In this document: positions 1 through 8,410 of the stretch, piece by piece
How the letters are laid out: the number at the start of each line of letters is the position of its first letter
How positions within the stretch are numbered: position 1 is the stretch's first letter
Source of the DNA: CAYMFD01 sp964389475
GTDB lineage: Bacteria; Bacteroidota; Bacteroidia; Chitinophagales; Saprospiraceae
Direction: 5' to 3'
Assembly (NCBI GenBank): GCA_964389475.1
Contig: CAYMFD010000035.1
Coordinates: 1 to 30,604, forward strand
Length of the DNA stretch: 30,604 nt
Program-made: the position numbers and the translations under genes
Notes under the pieces: model-generated
The model's input: only the letters and a program-made list of their open reading frames with translations
What the model was told of the DNA's origin: nothing
Databases searched by the model: none

Positions 1-59
1 CCCACAGGCAGCCCTGCTCCTATTAATGTGTAGCCATGTGTATCTTGGCGACAAGATGC

Positions 60-88
60 TTGTCCGTCGCACTTAACAAATTACTTTG
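60..88 (+). promoter_or_regulatory. Candidate Bacteroidota promoter for HMG-CoA lyase
   Basis: TTG at 60-62 is followed after 18 bases by TTACTTTG at 81-88, one mismatch from the Bacteroidota -7 element TAnnTTTG. The spacing fits the 17-23 range described for this phylum. Transcription would start near 93 and give an 80-base leader before the ATG at 174. A weaker alternative is TTG 117-119 with TTATCTTG 143-150. Bases 1-59 hold nothing I can recognise. Confidence 0.4.
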
Positions 89-173
89 GCAAGCCTGCCA
101 TCCGATTATTTCATTAGTTGACAAAACAGTGTTTACAATACCCTTATCTTGCAGTGCGAACCATTAACCTCCA

Positions 174-1040
174 ATGAGTACAGAGATAAAAATCGTAGAG
201 TGCCCGAGGGATGCCATGCAAGGCCTCCACGACTATATACCGGCATCCGTTAAGGCAGATTACATCAACCAACTGCTCAAGGTGGGCTATGACACCATCG
301 ACTTTGGATCATTCGTATCGCCCAAGGCCATACCGCAGATGCGAGATACTGCGGAGGTGCTGAGCCTCCTAGACCTTACTGAGGATAGCAGTAAGCTACT
401 AGCCATCGTCGCCAATAGTCGAGGCGCTATTGCGGCAGCTGCACACCCAGAGATCACCTACTTAGGCTTTCCATTTAGCATCAGCGAAACATTCCAATTG
501 CGAAATACCAATGCGACTATCGCAGACTCCGTAGATCGAGTCAAGCGCATACAGGATATAGCCCTAGCAGCAGATAAGCAGCTGGTCATATATATAAGTA
601 TGGGATTTGGTAATCCGTATGGTGACGAATGGAATGTAGAGATCGCTCAGCAGTGGGTAGACATCCTCGCAGCTATGGATATCAAGATAATGGCGCTGAG
701 TGATACGATCGGCGTAGCTACCCCCGCATCTATCACCTACCTCTTTAGCGAACTCATACCACCATATCCAGGTGTCACTTTCGGTGCCCACCTACATACG
801 CAACCACACAACTGGGAGGAGAAAATCGCTGCCGCCTATACCAGCGGTTGTCACAGATATGACGCTGCTCTCAAGGGATACGGAGGCTGCCCGATGGCCA
901 AAGACGACCTGACTGGCAATATGCCTACCGAAAACCTACTCTACTACTTTGATCAGCAGGGCATCGACCTAGGACTTAATAAAGATGCCTTTGTCAATGC
1001 GCTGGTGATGACGACTAGCGTATTTCCTGACGACCACTAA
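174..1040 (+). CDS. Hydroxymethylglutaryl-CoA lyase
   Basis: This 288-residue protein is an HMG-CoA lyase of the HMGL-like TIM-barrel family. It would cleave 3-hydroxy-3-methylglutaryl-CoA to acetoacetate and acetyl-CoA in the cytoplasm, the last step of leucine breakdown. The N-terminus carries PRDAMQ, with Arg12 and Asp13 matching the catalytic Arg and metal-binding Asp. HLH at residues 206-208 gives the two metal-binding histidines. GYGGCPMA at about 235-242 holds the family's catalytic loop cysteine (Cys239), followed by GNMPTENL. The spacing of these residues closely follows the human enzyme, apart from one extra residue between the cysteine and GN. The length is normal. The ATG at 174 directly precedes the conserved barrel start. 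The stop overlaps the stop of the convergent mqnA by a few bases. A related acyl-CoA lyase with another substrate is possible but less likely. Confidence 0.9.
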   Translation: MSTEIKIVECPRDAMQGLHDYIPASVKADYINQLLKVGYDTIDFGSFVSPKAIPQMRDTAEVLSLLDLTEDSSKLLAIVANSRGAIAAAAHPEITYLGFPFSISETFQLRNTNATIADSVDRVKRIQDIALAADKQLVIYISMGFGNPYGDEWNVEIAQQWVDILAAMDIKIMALSDTIGVATPASITYLFSELIPPYPGVTFGAHLHTQPHNWEEKIAAAYTSGCHRYDAALKGYGGCPMAKDDLTGNMPTENLLYYFDQQGIDLGLNKDAFVNALVMTTSVFPDDH

Positions 1041-1798
1041 GCCCAATCACCAGTACTGATAATGGACTGGAAGTGAGCGACGGCTGCTTTCTGTGAAGGT
1101 CCGTATGTATATCGGAGATTATCATTGATATAGCTATCTACATCTTCCTTACTGAGCCCCGACTGGTCCGCATGTACGGCGACTAGGTCAGGTATTTTGG
1201 CGATACCCGCCTGTAAGGCTTGATTAACCAAATCCTCATCCAAGGCCAGCTCCTTGCGCTTTATCCATACCGCAAATACGAAGGGCATAGCTGTCATCTC
1301 CTGCCATGCTGCACCGAGGTCTAGCTTGTAGGCATACTTGTCTTCGCCATCAAAAACCTTGTCACCTATCATCAAGGCGGCTTCACCGGCACCTAGCGGG
1401 GGCATCTTGCTGATCCGACTATCCTCATATGCGATCTCGAGATTGAGATGGTCCCTGATGATGACCTGGGCAAGTAGCCGAGATGTCCTACTATGTGTGT
1501 CTAGTCGCACCGTGTGCCACTGATCAGGACTATCATTAGAAAAAAGCACCACCGTACGTACTGGCCCATTACAACCGATACAGTAATCGAGCACTATCTC
1601 GTGTGGCGGCAGACTCGACAAGGCTCCCACAGGTACCAGGGCTAGGTCTACTAGGCCATCTGCAAATAGCCGAGCACAGGCGGCCGGTGTATCGAGGATG
1701 AGCTGTATCTGATCGCTGTTACTCAGCTTTTTAAGACCATACTCAAATGGCAGTGTATTAAGATAACCCACCAAGGCTATGCGTAAGTGCTCCTTCAT
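1037..1798 (-). CDS. mqnA: Chorismate dehydratase MqnA (futalosine pathway)
   Basis: This 253-residue protein belongs to the MqnA/MqnD family, which has a periplasmic-binding-protein-like fold. MqnA dehydrates chorismate to 3-[(1-carboxyvinyl)oxy]benzoate, the entry step of the futalosine route to menaquinone. The N-terminal stretch around VGYLNTLPFEYGL is the family's hallmark. Further along come LVPVGALS and GEAALMIGDKVF, typical of the ligand-binding half. The length is usual. MqnD is less likely because the N-terminal motif and length suit MqnA. The gene stands alone here, converging with HMG-CoA lyase. Two other futalosine genes (mqnE at 8.4 kb, UbiA-type mqnP at 26.7 kb) are in the same window, which supports the assignment. 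Confidence 0.88.
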   Translation of the reverse strand: MKEHLRIALVGYLNTLPFEYGLKKLSNSDQIQLILDTPAACARLFADGLVDLALVPVGALSSLPPHEIVLDYCIGCNGPVRTVVLFSNDSPDQWHTVRLDTHSRTSRLLAQVIIRDHLNLEIAYEDSRISKMPPLGAGEAALMIGDKVFDGEDKYAYKLDLGAAWQEMTAMPFVFAVWIKRKELALDEDLVNQALQAGIAKIPDLVAVHADQSGLSKEDVDSYINDNLRYTYGPSQKAAVAHFQSIISTGDWA

Positions 1799-1906
1799 CG
1801 CTCGATGTAACGCTTACTAGACTAAGATGTTGTCAACTAGACTTGACACTAGCATGGTAGGCATATAAAGGTAAAATACTATCTTCACAAGAGAGTAAAG
1901 AGTCAG

Positions 1907-2425
1907 ATGCTTACAGATTTACGTAAGGCGGGATATAATTACGATGGCGAGCGAGGTTTGCCAGAGCACTACCCTACACCTGACATAGGTGTAGACGGTC
2001 TTTTCTATATCCAAGTCAACCAGAATAGTAATACTGTCATCTACGAAATCAACAGAAATCTCGATGGCAGCATCAATGATAGTGAGCCTCTGCACGTTTA
2101 CTGGATAAAGTATACAGAAAACGGCATCCGAAAAGAGCTCAATGCCATACAGAGACAGCTGGCATATGGCTACAGACACAAGAAAATCTGTAACCACTCC
2201 TACGAGATATCCGTTGTATCATACGGAGAGCGAAAGATATATATCGATGACCAGGCCCCAGGAGGTCCGGCAGCGATCATGAAGATAAATGATAAGATGG
2301 CTGTGATCAGCAATATATACGTGTATGCGCTAGAGTTGGGCTTGTTCCCGGACGGCAAGTACATCGAACTATATGGCTATGACATAGACAGCAAGCAGCC
2401 TGTGTACGAAAAGATTATTCTATAG
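1907..2425 (+). CDS. DUF4833 domain-containing protein
   Basis: This 172-residue protein resembles the DUF4833 family, which is found mainly in Bacteroidota and has no assigned function. It shows LFYIQVNQNSNTVIYEIN near residues 32-49, then PLHVYWIKYTENG near 62-74, a QRQLAYG segment, and a C-terminal ELYGYD strand. The pattern of alternating hydrophobic residues suggests an all-beta fold. Other members often have an N-terminal signal peptide, but none is visible here, so this copy may be cytoplasmic. The ATG at 1907 is the first in frame. It stands alone between divergent mqnA and serine palmitoyltransferase. No function can be given from sequence. Confidence 0.75.
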   Translation: MLTDLRKAGYNYDGERGLPEHYPTPDIGVDGLFYIQVNQNSNTVIYEINRNLDGSINDSEPLHVYWIKYTENGIRKELNAIQRQLAYGYRHKKICNHSYEISVVSYGERKIYIDDQAPGGPAAIMKINDKMAVISNIYVYALELGLFPDGKYIELYGYDIDSKQPVYEKIIL

Positions 2426-2449
2426 TGATGAATGTTTTATCATACCGAC

Positions 2450-2479
2450 TTGTCAAGCTTATTGATTATTTGATCTTTG
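2450..2479 (+). promoter_or_regulatory. Candidate promoter of the sphingolipid gene pair
   Basis: TTG at 2450-2452 is followed by exactly 19 bases and then GATCTTTG at 2472-2479, one mismatch from the Bacteroidota -7 consensus TAnnTTTG. The bases after it are CACCC, as after the -7-like element of the isocitrate dehydrogenase gene. Transcription from about 2484 would leave a leader of roughly 50 bases before the ATG at 2535. Confidence 0.55.
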
Positions 2480-2534
2480 CACCCTTTTTGAAAACAAGGA
2501 CTGCAACACCCCCTTTACCACAATACAAGGAGCT

Positions 2535-3740
2535 ATGCTGAAGCAAAAAATGAAAGCCTACGACCTACCCCAGCGTTTTAAAGCTATGGGAGTATACCCG
2601 TATTTCAGAACCATAGAGTCGGAGCAGGATACCGTAGTCAAGATAGACGGCAAGGACGTACTTATGTTTGGGTCTAACAGTTATCTAGGCCTCACTACAC
2701 ACCCCAAGCTCAAAGAGGCAAGTATAGCGGCTATCAACAAGTATGGTAGTGGTTGTGCTGGTTCTAGATTTCTCAATGGTACTCTAGACCTGCACATAGA
2801 GCTGGAGGATAAGTTAGCTAATTATGTAGGTAAGGAAGGGGCCCTAGTGTTTAGTACTGGATTTCAGGTCAACCTAGGTGTAATCAGTTCTATACCTAGT
2901 CGTCATGACTATATCATCATAGATGAGCTAGACCACGCTTGTATCATAGATGGTAGTCGCCTTAGTTTTGCCAAAGTGCTAAAGTACAAGCACAACGATA
3001 TGGCCTCGCTGGAGAAGATCCTCAGCAAGACGCCGATGGATAAGATCAAGATCATAGCTGTAGACGGTGTATTCTCTATGGAGGGTGATATCGCCAAGTT
3101 GCCGCAGATCGTAGAGCTAGCGAAAAAGTACAATGCCAACGTCATGGTCGACGATGCGCATGGACTAGGCGTACTAGGTCACTTAGGCGCAGGTACAGCC
3201 TCTCACTTTGGTGTGACAGACGATGTAGACCTTATTATGGGTACATTTAGCAAGTCACTAGCCTCTATCGGTGGATTTATAGCTGCCGATAATGATACGA
3301 TCAACTACCTCAAGCACAATGCTAGGTCCTTGATATTCTCTGCCAGTATCGCACCAGCTAATGCAGCTAGCGTGATTGCGGCAGTAGACCTCATACAGCA
3401 GGAACCAGAGCGAATAGAAACGCTATGGCGTAACACCCGCTATGCTTTAGCTCGCCTTAAGGATGCTGGCTTCGATACAGGTCATACGGAGACGCCGATT
3501 ATACCTATCTACGTACGTGATGACTACAAGACCTTCCACCTTACCAAGTCACTACTCGAGCAAGGTGTATTCGTCAATCCTGTCATCTCACCGGCTGTAG
3601 CCAGCACGAGCTCTCTGATTCGATTTAGCCTGATGGCCACACATACTCTCGAGCAGATCGACGAGGCTGTGGATAAGATCACAGAGGTATCTAAGCGTCT
3701 AGACATCATAGAAAGCGCCAGAGAGATCGCACAGTCTTAG
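2535..3740 (+). CDS. spt: Serine palmitoyltransferase
   Basis: This 401-residue enzyme is a PLP-dependent alpha-oxoamine synthase that would condense L-serine with a fatty acyl-CoA to 3-ketosphinganine, the committed step of sphingolipid synthesis. It resembles the Sphingobacterium multivorum enzyme over its whole length, for example FGSNSYLGLTT, GSGCAGSRFLNGTLD and MGTFSKSLAS. The key residues fall where expected: His134 stacks on the PLP ring, Asp206 and His209 bind the cofactor, and Lys240 forms the Schiff base. These four have the same spacing as His159, Asp231, His234 and Lys265 of the Sphingomonas enzyme. Glycine C-acetyltransferase (kbl) and BioF are close relatives, but the N-terminal YPYFR and the extended match favour SPT. 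The stop is 9 bases before the next gene, so the two are probably one operon. Confidence 0.9.
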   Translation: MLKQKMKAYDLPQRFKAMGVYPYFRTIESEQDTVVKIDGKDVLMFGSNSYLGLTTHPKLKEASIAAINKYGSGCAGSRFLNGTLDLHIELEDKLANYVGKEGALVFSTGFQVNLGVISSIPSRHDYIIIDELDHACIIDGSRLSFAKVLKYKHNDMASLEKILSKTPMDKIKIIAVDGVFSMEGDIAKLPQIVELAKKYNANVMVDDAHGLGVLGHLGAGTASHFGVTDDVDLIMGTFSKSLASIGGFIAADNDTINYLKHNARSLIFSASIAPANAASVIAAVDLIQQEPERIETLWRNTRYALARLKDAGFDTGHTETPIIPIYVRDDYKTFHLTKSLLEQGVFVNPVISPAVASTSSLIRFSLMATHTLEQIDEAVDKITEVSKRLDIIESAREIAQS

Positions 3741-3749
3741 TAAAACTAC

Positions 3750-4874
3750 ATGGTCCGGATAACCCCAGTAAGTAGCAAGAAGGCATTAAAGGCATTTGTA
3801 GACTTTCCGCACGACCTCTACGCTAGTGATCCGCACTATGTCCCAGAGATACATATAGGCCAGCGAGATATACTGACGCCAGGTAAGCACCCATTTCATG
3901 ATTATGGGAGTATCAAAGCCTATCTAGCTTATCATGATGACACCATTGTGGGCCGTATAGTCAGTATCCACAATCCTCGGTACAACGACCATTTTAAAAG
4001 CAACGTAGGCTTCTTTGGCTTTTTCGATTGTATAGACAACAGCGAAGTGTGTCAAGCTCTGCTTGCACAGGCGGAGGCAGACGCTAAAGAGAGAGGCTTT
4101 GACCGACTGATAGGCCCGACTAACCTCACCACCAATGATACGGCCGGGGTACTCGTAGACGGCTTTAACGATGCGCCTAGGATCATGATGACCTACAATC
4201 GTCCATACCTCGTATCGCTACTAGAGCAGTCAGGCTATGGCAAGGAGATGGACCTCTACGCCTACGATATACCTACAGCCGACGTCAGCGATCGTACACT
4301 GAGACTCAGCGATGCGATAGAGACGAGACTCAAGCGTAGTGGCATTACCGTCCGTAATATCCGTCTCAAAGACATAGACAAGGAGGCTGTGCAGATGCTA
4401 GAGGTATACAACGAGGCCTGGATAGACAACTGGGGATTCGTACCCTTTACTAAGGATGAGTTCAACTTTCTCAAAAATGATCTCAAGCTCATAGCCGTAG
4501 AAGACTGGGGCTACATAGCCGAGCACGAAGGCCGGACGGTTGGCTTTTCACTGACCTTACCAGACATCAACGAGATATTACAACGTATCAATCGAGGCAG
4601 ACTACTACCTACGGGTATATTTAAATTACTACTCGGTAAGAAGAAAACCAAAAGAGTACGTATCGCCGCTATGGGTGTACGCCAAGACTACCGCAAGAAA
4701 GGTATCGAAGCTGTATTCTTCGCCCGTAATATCAAAGCTGCCAAAAAGTACGGCGTACTCTCAGGCGAAGCCAGCTGGGTACTAGAGAATAATGAGGAGA
4801 TGATAGCTGCCGCAGAGGCACTCAATGGCACTCGGTACAAGACTTATCGACTATACGCCAAGTCTATATCATAG
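3750..4874 (+). CDS. GNAT-fold acyltransferase-like protein, co-transcribed with serine palmitoyltransferase
   Basis: This 374-residue protein looks like a member of a GNAT-superfamily group seen as 'hypothetical' or 'N-acetyltransferase' in Bacteroidota. An N-terminal region carries LYASDPHYVPEI (about residues 22-33). A middle segment has KERGFDRLIGPTNLTTNDTAGVLVDGF (in two parts, about 112-140). A C-terminal GNAT-like core shows IAAMGVRQDYRKKGIEAVFFARNI (about 305-330), which resembles the acyl-CoA-binding motif A. No signal peptide or membrane span is seen. It starts 9 bases after the serine palmitoyltransferase stop, so translation may be linked. Bacterial ceramide synthesis needs an N-acyltransferase after SPT and a ketosphinganine reductase, and in Caulobacter that enzyme is GNAT-like. 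I infer that this is a candidate for that step; the specific substrate is not shown by the sequence. Confidence 0.7.
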   Translation: MVRITPVSSKKALKAFVDFPHDLYASDPHYVPEIHIGQRDILTPGKHPFHDYGSIKAYLAYHDDTIVGRIVSIHNPRYNDHFKSNVGFFGFFDCIDNSEVCQALLAQAEADAKERGFDRLIGPTNLTTNDTAGVLVDGFNDAPRIMMTYNRPYLVSLLEQSGYGKEMDLYAYDIPTADVSDRTLRLSDAIETRLKRSGITVRNIRLKDIDKEAVQMLEVYNEAWIDNWGFVPFTKDEFNFLKNDLKLIAVEDWGYIAEHEGRTVGFSLTLPDINEILQRINRGRLLPTGIFKLLLGKKKTKRVRIAAMGVRQDYRKKGIEAVFFARNIKAAKKYGVLSGEASWVLENNEEMIAAAEALNGTRYKTYRLYAKSIS

Positions 4875-4924
4875 GACTCCGTCGAAAGTAAACTTTATAG
4901 AGGGTGTAAGCGTCTAAGTATCTG

Positions 4925-4932
4925 CATATTTG
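4925..4932 (+). promoter_or_regulatory. Possible -7 element of isocitrate dehydrogenase
   Basis: CATATTTG at 4925-4932 is one mismatch from TAnnTTTG and is followed by CACC, as at the serine palmitoyltransferase promoter. No TTG is found at the expected distance upstream, so the call is weak. The leader to the ATG at 5012 would be about 75 bases. Confidence 0.25.
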
Positions 4933-5011
4933 CACCATCTTTCAAAAACTAGTAGGGCGGCTTACGTAGCTTACCCTGCATGTATAAATAACTACCATAA
5001 ATAATACAACG

Positions 5012-6472
5012 ATGAGCAGCCCAACAAGAGTAACAGTGGCCTACGGGGACGGGATCGGCCCAGAAATTATGAAGGCAACGATCAAAGTCCTCACTGCAGC
5101 TGGAGCTCAGCTGGAGTACGACGAGATCAAGATTGGTGAGGCTATGTACACCTCAGGTCACACGTCAGGCATTAGCCCGGAGTCATGGGACCTACTACGC
5201 CAAAACGATGTCTTCCTAAAAGCGCCTATTACGACGCCTCAAGGTGGCGGCTACAAGAGCCTCAACGTGACTATACGCAAGTCAATGGGTCTATACGCTA
5301 ACGTACGACCTGTACGTGCTTACACACCCTTCGTACAAAGTAACTTCCCTAAGATGGATGTTGTGGTCGTACGTGAAAATGAAGAAGACTTATATGCCGG
5401 TATTGAGCACCAGCAGACACCAGAGGTTGTACAATGCCTTAAGCTCGTATCTAAGCCAGGTTGTGAAAAGATCTGTCGATATGCATTCGAGTATGCTCGT
5501 GCCAATGGCCGTAAGAAGGTCACTTGTATGAGTAAGGACAATATCATGAAGCACACCGATGGTCTCTTCCACAGTGTCTTTAATGAGGTAGCGAAGGAAT
5601 ACAGCGATATAGAAAGTGATCACTACATCATCGATATCGGAAGTGCAAAGATTGCTGATGATCCTGAGCGATTTGATGTGATCGTAACCCTTAACCTATA
5701 CGGTGATATCATCTCTGATATTACTGCTGAAATAGCAGGTAGCGTAGGCCTAGGAGGATCATCTAACATAGGTGACAGCCTCGCAATGTTTGAGGCGATC
5801 CATGGTTCGGCACCAGATATCGCAGGTCAAGGGATAGCTAACCCATCAGGCCTTATCAATGGAGCTTGCCTCATGCTGAGCCACATCGGTCAGGCGGGGA
5901 TCGCAGAGAAAATCCAAAATGCCCTACTCAAGACACTAGAGGATGGTATCCACACGGGTGACCTAGCGAGTGACGAATTTACTAAGCAGCGTGCCAATAC
6001 GCAGGAGTTCGCAGATGCCGTAATCGCAAGATTTGGCCAGAAGCCATCTAACCTACAGGCCGTATCACTCAACAAAGATGCTAAGCCCATCAAGATAACG
6101 ATCGACCCTACCCCTCTGGCTAAGAAGGAGCTCAAAGGATGCGATGTATTCCTAGACTGGTCAGACAAGGATAGAGATCCTGACTTCATCGGTGATGAAC
6201 TGGTACGTATCGCGAAGATCTCAAGTAACATGAAGCTCAAGATGATCACCAACCGGGGTGTCAAAGTCTACCCAGGTGGTATGCCAGAGACATTCTGTAC
6301 AGATCACTGGAGGTGCCGATTCTTAGCCACAGATGGCAAGAGTGATGTCAGCTACACGCAACTAACTGCACTACTTAATGACCTCATCACTGAGGGCTAC
6401 AACTTCATCAAGACAGAGAATCTATATGTCATAGATGGTAAGCGAGCCTACTCACTAGGTCAGGGCGAATAG
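5012..6472 (+). CDS. icd: Isocitrate dehydrogenase, Thermus-type with C-terminal extension
   Basis: This 486-residue protein is an isocitrate/isopropylmalate dehydrogenase-family enzyme that would oxidise isocitrate to 2-oxoglutarate in the TCA cycle. It starts with the family's YGDGIGPEI (residues 10-18). Substrate-binding KSLNVTIRKSMGLYANVRP is at about 88-106, RENEEDLYAGIEH at about 126-138, and the metal-binding aspartates lie in NLYGDIISDITAEI. After HGSAPDIAGQGIANPSG comes a C-terminal domain of about 140 residues (from roughly residue 350) that ordinary E. coli-type enzymes lack. This and the length match the Thermus thermophilus form of about 496 residues. NADP is the likely cofactor, but I infer that from the family only. 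It is followed directly by a strong terminator, so it is probably a single-gene unit. Confidence 0.92.
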   Translation: MSSPTRVTVAYGDGIGPEIMKATIKVLTAAGAQLEYDEIKIGEAMYTSGHTSGISPESWDLLRQNDVFLKAPITTPQGGGYKSLNVTIRKSMGLYANVRPVRAYTPFVQSNFPKMDVVVVRENEEDLYAGIEHQQTPEVVQCLKLVSKPGCEKICRYAFEYARANGRKKVTCMSKDNIMKHTDGLFHSVFNEVAKEYSDIESDHYIIDIGSAKIADDPERFDVIVTLNLYGDIISDITAEIAGSVGLGGSSNIGDSLAMFEAIHGSAPDIAGQGIANPSGLINGACLMLSHIGQAGIAEKIQNALLKTLEDGIHTGDLASDEFTKQRANTQEFADAVIARFGQKPSNLQAVSLNKDAKPIKITIDPTPLAKKELKGCDVFLDWSDKDRDPDFIGDELVRIAKISSNMKLKMITNRGVKVYPGGMPETFCTDHWRCRFLATDGKSDVSYTQLTALLNDLITEGYNFIKTENLYVIDGKRAYSLGQGE

Positions 6473-6498
6473 GACGTCAATACGATATATAGATAAAG

Positions 6499-6538
6499 AG
6501 AAGGCGCTTCTAATGTAAGAGGCGCCTTCTTTTTTTTT
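6499..6538 (+). terminator. Rho-independent terminator of isocitrate dehydrogenase
   Basis: The arms AGAAGGCGCTT (6499-6509) and AGGCGCCTTCT (6520-6530) form an 11-bp stem with one G-U pair, extendable by one C-G pair. The stem is followed by a run of eight T at 6531-6538. It lies 27 bases after the stop codon. Confidence 0.9.
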
Positions 6539-6594
6539 GCTAACAAAGCACCACTTGCATAAACTTGCAAGACGGATCAAACCTTGTATAGGAG

Positions 6595-8316
6595 ATGCAG
6601 CTATCATTCTACAGCTTCTTTGTCAAGCACTCCGTGCTAGATAAGTACGGATTTTTGTCTGGTCTATGGGCTCGGCTGGGCCGTAAGCTTATCCCCGAGG
6701 TAGCTCCCGAGGGTAGCTTTGAGTTCTTCTTACACGAGCAGATCAGGCTCGACAATGGACATCACAAGGTGTCAGAGCGGATCACCTACCTGTTGGGCTT
6801 TCCTCGCCAGGCAGAAATGATTGATGATGATCTCAATCGAAGTATCACTGCCCTCGTAAGCAGAGTATTATCCACAGGGCTAGACCACAATATCACAGCT
6901 CTACTCGACGAACTAGAAATCGATAGGCAGTGCATAAGTGACCTGAGTGTGCAGTTAGGTGTATTCACTAATGACCCAACGAAGTACGAAGGCCTCATCA
7001 AGGATCTCAATGCTGTGGATGACAGCATGCAGCTATTGCGTGACAAGAAGAGCAAGGTAGGCACATCGCTACACCTGACGGTCTTAACTCAGGAGATAAA
7101 GGATGTCATCTCAAGATGTCAAGCGCTACTACTACTCCGTGCAGACTTATCCGATCTTTCTAGCTGGAGAGCCCTCATCGGTCAGTACCTCATACATCAT
7201 ACGACCAAGAATAGCTTGCGGCGGTACTTTCATGTACATACCGACCTGCTGGCACTGGAGATCGTAGAGCACACATCGCAGAAAGGCGAAAGTTACGTCG
7301 CAGAGTCAAAGAAAGAGTATCAGAAATTCTTTATCAAAGGCCTCAAAGGAGGTGCTATCATTGCCTGCTTCGCCTTGTTTAAAATCCTGCTGGACAAACA
7401 CTATGACAGCGAGATACCATCTGCCCTAGTCTTTAGTATCAACTATGCCGCCTGCTTCGTCCTTGTCAAGATCTTGGGCGGCACGATTGCCACCAAACAA
7501 CCCGCCATGACGGCTTCGACTATCACTAAGTACATCGACAAGGATAATGATCTCGAGCTAGACGACATAGACAGTGTGGTCACCTTAGTACGGCGGGTGA
7601 GTCGGAGTCAATTTATCTCTCTAATCGGTAACTTCACCATGGCGCTGCTGATGGCGGTAGTCATAGGACTGGTGCTCAAGTACGGTCTAGGCGACTATCC
7701 TATTTATGATAAGAAGGCTAGCAAACTCATGCTGTCCGTTATGCCTATCGCTGGAGGTGCCATACTGTATGCAGCTATCGCAGGTATCTTCCTCGCAACC
7801 TCAGGATTCATCTCTGGCTATTTTGACAATAAGGTCGTAGCGAGTAAACTGCCCTACCGTATACTTCATCATCGACGACTCAGCAAGGTTACATCTACAG
7901 CGTTTCGGTCTAGGCTAGGCGCCGTGATCAAAAACAACTTAGGAACGATAGCTGGTAACGTATCCCTGGGCTTTATGCTAGGCATGGCCTGGCTCCTGAG
8001 TTTCGTGCTACCTTTTGCTGTAGATATCCGCCACATTGCATTTAGCTCTAGTAACGTGGGCTATGCCAGTATTACAGGACTATTCGACATAGGACAGATA
8101 GGCATTGCGATGGCTGCCGTCCTCTTGATCGGAACTATCAATTTTATCGTTAGCTTTTCTGTAACGCTTATTCTCGCATTTAAATCGAGACATCTAGAGC
8201 TACGTAAGATCTTCGCAGTAGTGCGAGCTACCTTATCTGATTTCTTCAGGCATCCCGTAGCGTACTTCGTGTACAAAGAGATAGATGAGGAAAACACTCC
8301 GAATGTAAATATCTAG
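6595..8316 (+). CDS. Polytopic membrane protein of the 'site-specific recombinase' (PF10136-like) family
   Basis: This 573-residue protein resembles the family usually labelled 'site-specific recombinase, Gcr'. The best match is the segment NYAACFVLVKILGGTIATKQPAMTAS (read in two parts, about residues 284-309), where ATKQPAMTA is the family signature. The N-terminal 240 residues look soluble and helical. After that, about six hydrophobic spans occur, near 246-262, 278-298, 344-364, 381-406, 456-478 and 496-526. There is no serine-recombinase or tyrosine-recombinase active-site pattern, so I see no support for DNA recombination; it is an inner-membrane protein of unknown role. Family members are often longer (about 650-700 residues), and here the N-terminal part is the shorter one. 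It is a lone gene between the isocitrate dehydrogenase terminator and convergent mqnE. Confidence 0.75.
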   Translation: MQLSFYSFFVKHSVLDKYGFLSGLWARLGRKLIPEVAPEGSFEFFLHEQIRLDNGHHKVSERITYLLGFPRQAEMIDDDLNRSITALVSRVLSTGLDHNITALLDELEIDRQCISDLSVQLGVFTNDPTKYEGLIKDLNAVDDSMQLLRDKKSKVGTSLHLTVLTQEIKDVISRCQALLLLRADLSDLSSWRALIGQYLIHHTTKNSLRRYFHVHTDLLALEIVEHTSQKGESYVAESKKEYQKFFIKGLKGGAIIACFALFKILLDKHYDSEIPSALVFSINYAACFVLVKILGGTIATKQPAMTASTITKYIDKDNDLELDDIDSVVTLVRRVSRSQFISLIGNFTMALLMAVVIGLVLKYGLGDYPIYDKKASKLMLSVMPIAGGAILYAAIAGIFLATSGFISGYFDNKVVASKLPYRILHHRRLSKVTSTAFRSRLGAVIKNNLGTIAGNVSLGFMLGMAWLLSFVLPFAVDIRHIAFSSSNVGYASITGLFDIGQIGIAMAAVLLIGTINFIVSFSVTLILAFKSRHLELRKIFAVVRATLSDFFRHPVAYFVYKEIDEENTPNVNI

Positions 8317-8410
8317 AGAGTAACTGAGCATAAATGGGAGTTGTACCCCGTCCCTGCGCTATCTATATTAAGTACTGCACCTACTCTGGAGCAGATCAAT
8401 CCAATCTCCC

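Noticed and set aside
1843..1869. TTGACA and TATAAA (sigma-70 like) upstream of the DUF4833 gene
   Set aside because: The spacer is 15 bases and the organism appears to use the Bacteroidota -33/-7 type, so this is probably chance.
5890..6264. 124-codon minus-strand frame
   Set aside because: Antisense shadow of the isocitrate dehydrogenase C-terminal domain.
6595..8316. Mobile-element or integron reading of the 'recombinase' gene
   Set aside because: No recombinase catalytic motif, no attachment-like repeats and no cargo; it is a membrane protein.
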